In this document: positions 60,178 through 64,000 of the stretch, in pieces
Numbering within the stretch: the first letter of the stretch is position 1
How the letters are laid out: every line of letters begins with the position of its first letter
Notes under the pieces: model-generated
The model's database searches: none
The model's input: only the letters and a program-made list of their open reading frames with translations
What the model was told of the DNA's origin: nothing
Program-made: the position numbers and the translations under genes
Source of the DNA: an uncultured Litoreibacter sp.
Lineage (GTDB): Bacteria; Pseudomonadota; Alphaproteobacteria; Rhodobacterales; Rhodobacteraceae
Assembly (NCBI GenBank): GCA_938030665.1
Contig: CALHHY010000036.1
Span: forward strand, 1 to 64,000
Direction of reading: 5' to 3'
Length of the DNA stretch: 64,000 nucleotides

Positions 60178-60663
60178 GTGATTGAGATCGAAGTGCAGAT
60201 CACCGACCCGCGCTGGGACGACGCGGGCTTTGAGGGCATCGCGCAACGCGCCTGCAACGCTGTTGCGGGCCAGCTTGATCTGGCCGACGGGTTCGTGATC
60301 AGCGTGCTGGCCTGTGACGACGCTCGCATCACGGAGCTTAACGCGGATTTCAGAGACAAACCCGCGCCCACAAATGTGCTGAGCTGGCCTGACCGGGCCC
60401 TGCCCCGTGATCAACCGGGCAGCGTACCGGAGCGGCCCGACCCGTCAGACCCTGAGCTGGGAGACATTGCCATTGCCTATGACACCTGCGCAAAAGAAGC
60501 GCACCTACAGAGCAAGGTATTTGCCGATCATGTGGCCCATCTGATGATACATGGAATGCTGCATTTGCTGGGCTATGATCACCTGAACGACCAAGACGCC
60601 GCCCTGATGGAAGGGCTTGAGACCGAGATACTTGCAAAACTGGATATTCCAGACCCATATTAA
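60178..60663 (+). CDS. ybeY: Endoribonuclease YbeY
   Basis: 161 residues from GTG 60178 (AGGTG 6 nt upstream; GTG 60169 is the alternative). The metal-binding motif HLMIHGMLHLLGYDH (about 120-134) gives the three zinc-ligand histidines. LNADFRDKPAPTNVLSWP is the other family hallmark. YbeY is a metallo-endoribonuclease for rRNA maturation and ribosome quality control. It sits between phoH and the CorC-like gene in the usual order. Confidence 0.93.
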   Translation: MIEIEVQITDPRWDDAGFEGIAQRACNAVAGQLDLADGFVISVLACDDARITELNADFRDKPAPTNVLSWPDRALPRDQPGSVPERPDPSDPELGDIAIAYDTCAKEAHLQSKVFADHVAHLMIHGMLHLLGYDHLNDQDAALMEGLETEILAKLDIPDPY

Positions 60664-60670
60664 CAACATT

Positions 60671-60695
60671 GGCCCGCTTCTTCGGGCCACTTTTG
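60671..60695 (+). terminator. Terminator-like hairpin between ybeY and the CorC-like gene
   Basis: GGCCCG/CGGGCC forms a 6-bp stem with a 6-nt loop, followed by ACTTTTGG. Weak; may attenuate rather than stop. The next gene's AAGGA begins soon after. Confidence 0.4.
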
Positions 60696-60706
60696 GAAAA
60701 GGACCG

Positions 60707-61600
60707 ATGGGCCCAGAAAACGACGGATCGTCTAGCGCAGCGCCGGGCGCGCAGACAGATGACTTTGACGCCGCCACCCGCAGGCCTGGCCTGTTTGAGC
60801 GGCTGACCGGTGTGCTTTCCCCAACCAAACCCGACGTGGTCGCAGGCGGTGTGGCCAACGAACGCGTTTTGAAACAGGGCATTGGCCTTGGCAATTTGCA
60901 TGCCAAACGGGTAGAGGATGTGGCGATTCCGCGCGCGGATATGGTGTCGGTCCCGGTCGATATCGCGCTCGATGACCTCATTCAGGTGTTTCGCGACAGC
61001 GGCCTGACACGGCTACCGGTCTACAAAGAAACGCTGGACACCCCGATTGGCCTGATCCACCTCAAAGACCTTGCGTTGCAGCATGGCTTTGGCGGGAAGG
61101 GCGCGAAGAAGGGCGGGTTTTCCCTCAAGCGGCTGGTACGGGAGGTGATATTCGTGCCGCCCTCCATGCCCATAGGTGTGCTGCTGCAGCAGATGCAGTC
61201 GGGGCGCAAACACATGGCGCTGGTCATCGACGAATATGGCGGCGTGGACGGGTTGGTGACCATCGAGGACCTGATTGAACAGGTGATTGGCGAGATCGAG
61301 GATGAGCACGACATTGACGAAGCCGACACGTGGCGGTTGGAAAAGCCCGGCGTCTATATCGCCCAATCCCGCGCCCCGCTTGAGGATTTTGAGGCCGATA
61401 TCGGGTTACGCCTGTCGGATGACGACACGGATGAGGAAATCGACACGCTCGGCGGGTTGGTTTTCATGATGATCGGCCGGGTCCCGATGCGGGGGGAGGT
61501 GGTAAAACATGCCTCCGGCGCGGAGTTCGAGATCGTCGACGCCGACCCACGCCGTATCAAACGCATCCGGGTGCGCATGCCGGGATTTGCCGCCGAATGA
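60707..61600 (+). CDS. CorC/HlyC-family CBS-domain protein
   Basis: 297 residues from ATG 60707 (AAGGA just upstream; longer frame crosses the hairpin). There is no membrane helix. Two CBS domains span about 75-205 (RVEDVAIPRADMVSVPVDIALDDLIQVFRDSGLTRLPVY; HMALVIDEYGGVDGLVTIEDLIEQVIGEIEDEHD split), then the CorC_HlyC transporter-associated domain (about 215-295). Family members link to divalent cation efflux and adenosine-nucleotide sensing. Its stop overlaps the lnt start (ATGA), matching the conserved ybeY-corC-lnt order. Confidence 0.93.
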   Translation: MGPENDGSSSAAPGAQTDDFDAATRRPGLFERLTGVLSPTKPDVVAGGVANERVLKQGIGLGNLHAKRVEDVAIPRADMVSVPVDIALDDLIQVFRDSGLTRLPVYKETLDTPIGLIHLKDLALQHGFGGKGAKKGGFSLKRLVREVIFVPPSMPIGVLLQQMQSGRKHMALVIDEYGGVDGLVTIEDLIEQVIGEIEDEHDIDEADTWRLEKPGVYIAQSRAPLEDFEADIGLRLSDDDTDEEIDTLGGLVFMMIGRVPMRGEVVKHASGAEFEIVDADPRRIKRIRVRMPGFAAE

Positions 61601-63114
61601 TGCCGCGCCTGCCTGACGGGCGTTGGCCGGCTGCTGCCGGCGCCATCCTGCTGGGCGGGCTGGCAGGCTTTGGGCAAGCCCCCTGGTCGCTTTGGCCGGT
61701 GACGCTTCTGGCTCTTGGCGCCTTGTTCTGGTGGTTGCGCGATGTCACGTCTGCACGGCGCGCGGCGTGGCTGGGCTGGGCTGCGGGTGCCGGCTATGTC
61801 TGCGTCTCGCTTTTCTGGATTGTCGAACCCTTTCTTGTAGACCTGCCGCGCCATGGCTGGATGGCACCCTTCGCCCTGTTCTTCATGGCCGCAGGGTTTG
61901 GGCTGTTCTGGGCTTTGGCCTTTTGGGCGGGATACGTCGTTGCGGGGCGGGGCCGCCACGTTGCAGCCACCGCCATCACACTGACCCTGACGGAGATGAC
62001 GCGAGGCGTCATCCTGACGGGCTTTCCATGGGCGACCATCGGCCATGTCTGGATCGGGCATGACGTCATGCAGCTTGCGGCCTGGGGCGGGGCGGGGCTG
62101 CTGACCTTGCTGACCTTGTTGATTGCCGCCATCCCCGCGGCATTGCCCCGCCCAGCGCTTGGCGTCAGTGCCGCCCTTCTACTGCTGAGCATCGCCTGGG
62201 GAGGGGGGGCCGCGCGGCTGGCGTCGGTTGACCTGCCCGCCTTCGGTCCTGCAGTGCGGGTCATCCAGCCCAATGCGGCGCAGCATCTGAAATGGGACCC
62301 GGCGTATATCCCCACCTTCCTGAACCGGCAACTGACAATGACAGCGGCGCCGCAGGAAAACCCGCTCGCTTTGATTGTCTGGCCTGAGACGTCGATCACG
62401 ACGCGGCTGGGGCAGGCGGGTTCGGTGATTGCGGCGATGGCCGATGCGGCGGGGGGCGTGCCGGTGGTTTTCGGTGCCAATCAGTTTGTCGACGGCGCTT
62501 TTCGCAACGCATTGGCCGTCATGGGCGGCAGTGGCCAGCTGCATCAGGTCTACCACAAGCACCACCTTGTCCCGTTTGGCGAATATGTTCCACTGGGCGA
62601 CTGGCTGTCGCGCTTTGGGATACGCGGCCTTGCCGCACGGGAGGGCGGGGGCTTCGCGCCCGGCCCCGGTCCAACCCTGATCGATGTGCCGGGCCTTGGC
62701 AGTGCGCTGCCGCTGATTTGTTATGAGCTGATTTTTCCGCGGCACGTTCACATGGCGGAACGCCCGGACCTGATCATCCAGATCACGAATGACGCCTGGT
62801 TCGGCAATATTTCGGGCCCCTATCAACACTTGGCGCAGGCCCGCCTCCGCGCGGTTGAGCAGGGGGTTGGGTTGGTCCGCTCCGCCAATACCGGGGTTAG
62901 CGCGGTGATTGATGCCGTGGGGAATGTCACCAAGCAGGCCCCGCTGAATGAGGCCGGCTATCTTGATACGCCGCTGCCATCCGCTTTGCCTGCGACGCCT
63001 TATAGCAAGACCGGGGATCTGCCGATTGCCCTTGTTATTTGTTTGTTATTGTTTCTGTTCAGGATTGTACCGTATTCAATAACCGACATTGACGGGCGAG
63101 TGCGACCAGACTAA
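61597..63114 (+). CDS. lnt: Apolipoprotein N-acyltransferase
   Basis: 505 residues. Six or so N-terminal membrane helices precede a nitrilase-like periplasmic domain (about 215-470). The catalytic triad is visible: Glu in [10 protein letters not shown], Lys in [17 protein letters not shown], Cys in [15 protein letters not shown] last helix lies near 480-495. It transfers an acyl chain to the amino terminus of lipoproteins, the last step before sorting. It is translationally coupled to the CorC-like gene and followed by the metK leader. Confidence 0.96.
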   Translation: MMPRLPDGRWPAAAGAILLGGLAGFGQAPWSLWPVTLLALGALFWWLRDVTSARRAAWLGWAAGAGYVCVSLFWIVEPFLVDLPRHGWMAPFALFFMAAGFGLFWALAFWAGYVVAGRGRHVAATAITLTLTEMTRGVILTGFPWATIGHVWIGHDVMQLAAWGGAGLLTLLTLLIAAIPAALPRPALGVSAALLLLSIAWGGGAARLASVDLPAFGPAVRVIQPNAAQHLKWDPAYIPTFLNRQLTMTAAPQENPLALIVWPETSITTRLGQAGSVIAAMADAAGGVPVVFGANQFVDGAFRNALAVMGGSGQLHQVYHKHHLVPFGEYVPLGDWLSRFGIRGLAAREGGGFAPGPGPTLIDVPGLGSALPLICYELIFPRHVHMAERPDLIIQITNDAWFGNISGPYQHLAQARLRAVEQGVGLVRSANTGVSAVIDAVGNVTKQAPLNEAGYLDTPLPSALPATPYSKTGDLPIALVICLLLFLFRIVPYSITDIDGRVRPD

Positions 63115-63127
63115 GGCTCGGCAGTCT

Positions 63128-63172
63128 TTTGTCACAACGGCTTCCTGGCGTGGCAATTCATTTCAATGGAGC
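63128..63172 (+). ncRNA. SAM/SAH riboswitch upstream of metK
   Basis: TTTTGTCACAACGGCTTCC with TGGCGTGGC, then TTTCAATGGAGC: the conserved core of the SAM/SAH leader of Rhodobacterales. GTCAC pairs with GTGGC; TTCC in the loop can form the pseudoknot with the GGAG, which is also the metK Shine-Dalgarno. Ligand-bound RNA should hide the ribosome-binding site. Confidence 0.85.
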
Positions 63173-63179
63173 GCTGTTC

Positions 63180-64000
63180 ATGGCCCGTAATAATTACCTT
63201 TTCACTTCGGAATCAGTTTCTGAAGGCCACCCCGATAAAATTTGTGACCGCATTTCCGATGCAATTCTCGACGCGTTTCTGGCGGAAGAGGCCATGGCAC
63301 GAGTGGCTTGCGAGACCTTTGCCACGACCGACCGGGTTGTTGTCGGGGGCGAGGTTGGGCTGTCGTCACGCGACAGGCTGGACAGCTTCATGGGGGGAGT
63401 CGAAGAAATCGTGCGTGGTTGCGTCAAGGATATCGGCTACGAGCAGGAAGGGTTCCACTGGGAGAACCTGCGATTCGAGAACCTTTTGCACCCGCAATCC
63501 GCTCATATTGCGCAAGGTGTGGATAATGACGGCGCGGGTGACCAAGGCATCATGTTTGGCTATGCTTGCACTGAAACCCCTGAACTGATGCCTGCGCCAA
63601 TTCAGTATTCCCACGCGATTTTGCGTAATCTTGCCGAGGCGCGGCATGCCGGGAAAGTGCCGCAGCTGGGACCAGATGCCAAATCCCAGCTTTCCGTCCG
63701 CTACGAAGGCGGCAAGCCTGTTGGGGTGACATCGATCGTTCTGTCGACGCAGCATCTGGACGAGACGATGAGCTCTGATGATGTGCGCGACTTGGTTGCC
63801 CCCTATATTCGCGACACCCTGCCCGAGGGCTGGATCACGGACGCGACCGAATGGCATGTCAACCCGACCGGAAAGTTTGTCATCGGCGGGCCTGATGGTG
63901 ATGCAGGTCTGACGGGGCGCAAGATCATTGTTGATACTTATGGCGGTGCCGCGCCGCATGGCGGTGGTGCTTTCTCGGGCAAAGACCCGACCAAGGTAGA
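63180..64000 (+). CDS. metK: S-adenosylmethionine synthase, 3' partial
   Basis: Starts at ATG 63180, GGAG 8 nt upstream, and runs open to the window end (273 codons; full length is about 390-400). Motifs: [20 protein letters not shown] (about 8-27, ATP site His/Asp), [12 protein letters not shown] (about 119-130) and [21 protein letters not shown] (about 238-258). The enzyme makes SAM from methionine and ATP in the cytoplasm. The SAM/SAH riboswitch gives feedback control on translation. SAM is the donor for the cobalamin methylases in this window and for MiaB. Confidence 0.97.
   Translation, partial: MARNNYLFTSESVSEGHPDKICDRISDAILDAFLAEEAMARVACETFATTDRVVVGGEVGLSSRDRLDSFMGGVEEIVRGCVKDIGYEQEGFHWENLRFENLLHPQSAHIAQGVDNDGAGDQGIMFGYACTETPELMPAPIQYSHAILRNLAEARHAGKVPQLGPDAKSQLSVRYEGGKPVGVTSIVLSTQHLDETMSSDDVRDLVAPYIRDTLPEGWITDATEWHVNPTGKFVIGGPDGDAGLTGRKIIVDTYGGAAPHGGGAFSGKDPTKV

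Overview
The window looks like chromosomal DNA of an alphaproteobacterium of the family Rhodobacteraceae (Roseobacter group). The evidence is the high GC content, a 1151-residue SMC with a TTG start, a SAM/SAH-type riboswitch in front of metK (a leader known mainly from Rhodobacterales), a VPLPA-CTERM-type sorting tail, an H-NS-family protein ending in the YGGRGPRPKW block, and the cobN/cobW/cbtAB gene style. Species cannot be assigned. I see no rRNA, tRNA, insertion sequence, prophage or CRISPR array.

Layout. 1-2.0 kb: a cupredoxin-like protein (5' end outside the window) and a secreted di-haem peroxidase with a C-terminal LysM. 2.0-9.3 kb, minus strand: a cobalt/cobalamin operon (cbtB-cbtA-cobW-GNAT-cobN-cobO) behind a B12 riboswitch. 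9.4-13.7 kb: DUF1294 protein, smc and an H-NS-family protein. 13.8-17.2 kb, minus: DUF1636-cobC-cobD-lytic transglycosylase. 17.4-19.9 kb: a lone receiver domain, an EEP hydrolase and a glutathionyl-hydroquinone reductase-like protein. 20.2-26.9 kb, plus: a second cobalamin locus (small His-rich membrane protein, cbiX, cobH, cobL, cobI, cbiG-cobJ fusion, cobM). Together the three cobalamin loci cover cobalt uptake, cobalt insertion, much of corrin-ring methylation, adenosylation and aminopropanol attachment. cobA, cobG/cobZ, cobF, cobK, cobB, cobQ, cobS and cobT are not here.

27.0-33.8 kb, plus: an uncharacterised protein, then a cassette of two membrane desaturase/hydroxylase-like proteins around a TIM-barrel protein, followed by dgcN-dgcA-D-amino-acid transaminase (a likely D-amino acid to L-glutamate route). 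A rhodanese on the minus strand ends it. 33.8-40.6 kb, minus: a MoxR-DUF58-DUF4159-membrane protein operon, with DUF1285 divergent. 41.5-42.6 kb: DUF2798 and a VPLPA-CTERM-type surface protein. 42.7-47.8 kb, minus: polA, a small zinc-finger protein, a HIT protein and a GT14-type glycosyltransferase, with a sulfotransferase divergent.

49-54 kb: small envelope proteins, then the glycolate oxidase operon glcDEF behind a perfect palindrome. 54-57 kb: a secreted trypsin-like protease; hsp20 with an RpoH-type promoter and a ROSE-like RNA thermometer; small envelope proteins. 57.4-64 kb, plus: the conserved housekeeping run miaB, phoH, a 42-residue membrane peptide, ybeY, corC-like, lnt and metK (cut by the window end). 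Coordinates were read by eye from the sequence; family names rest on motif recognition, not on database searches.
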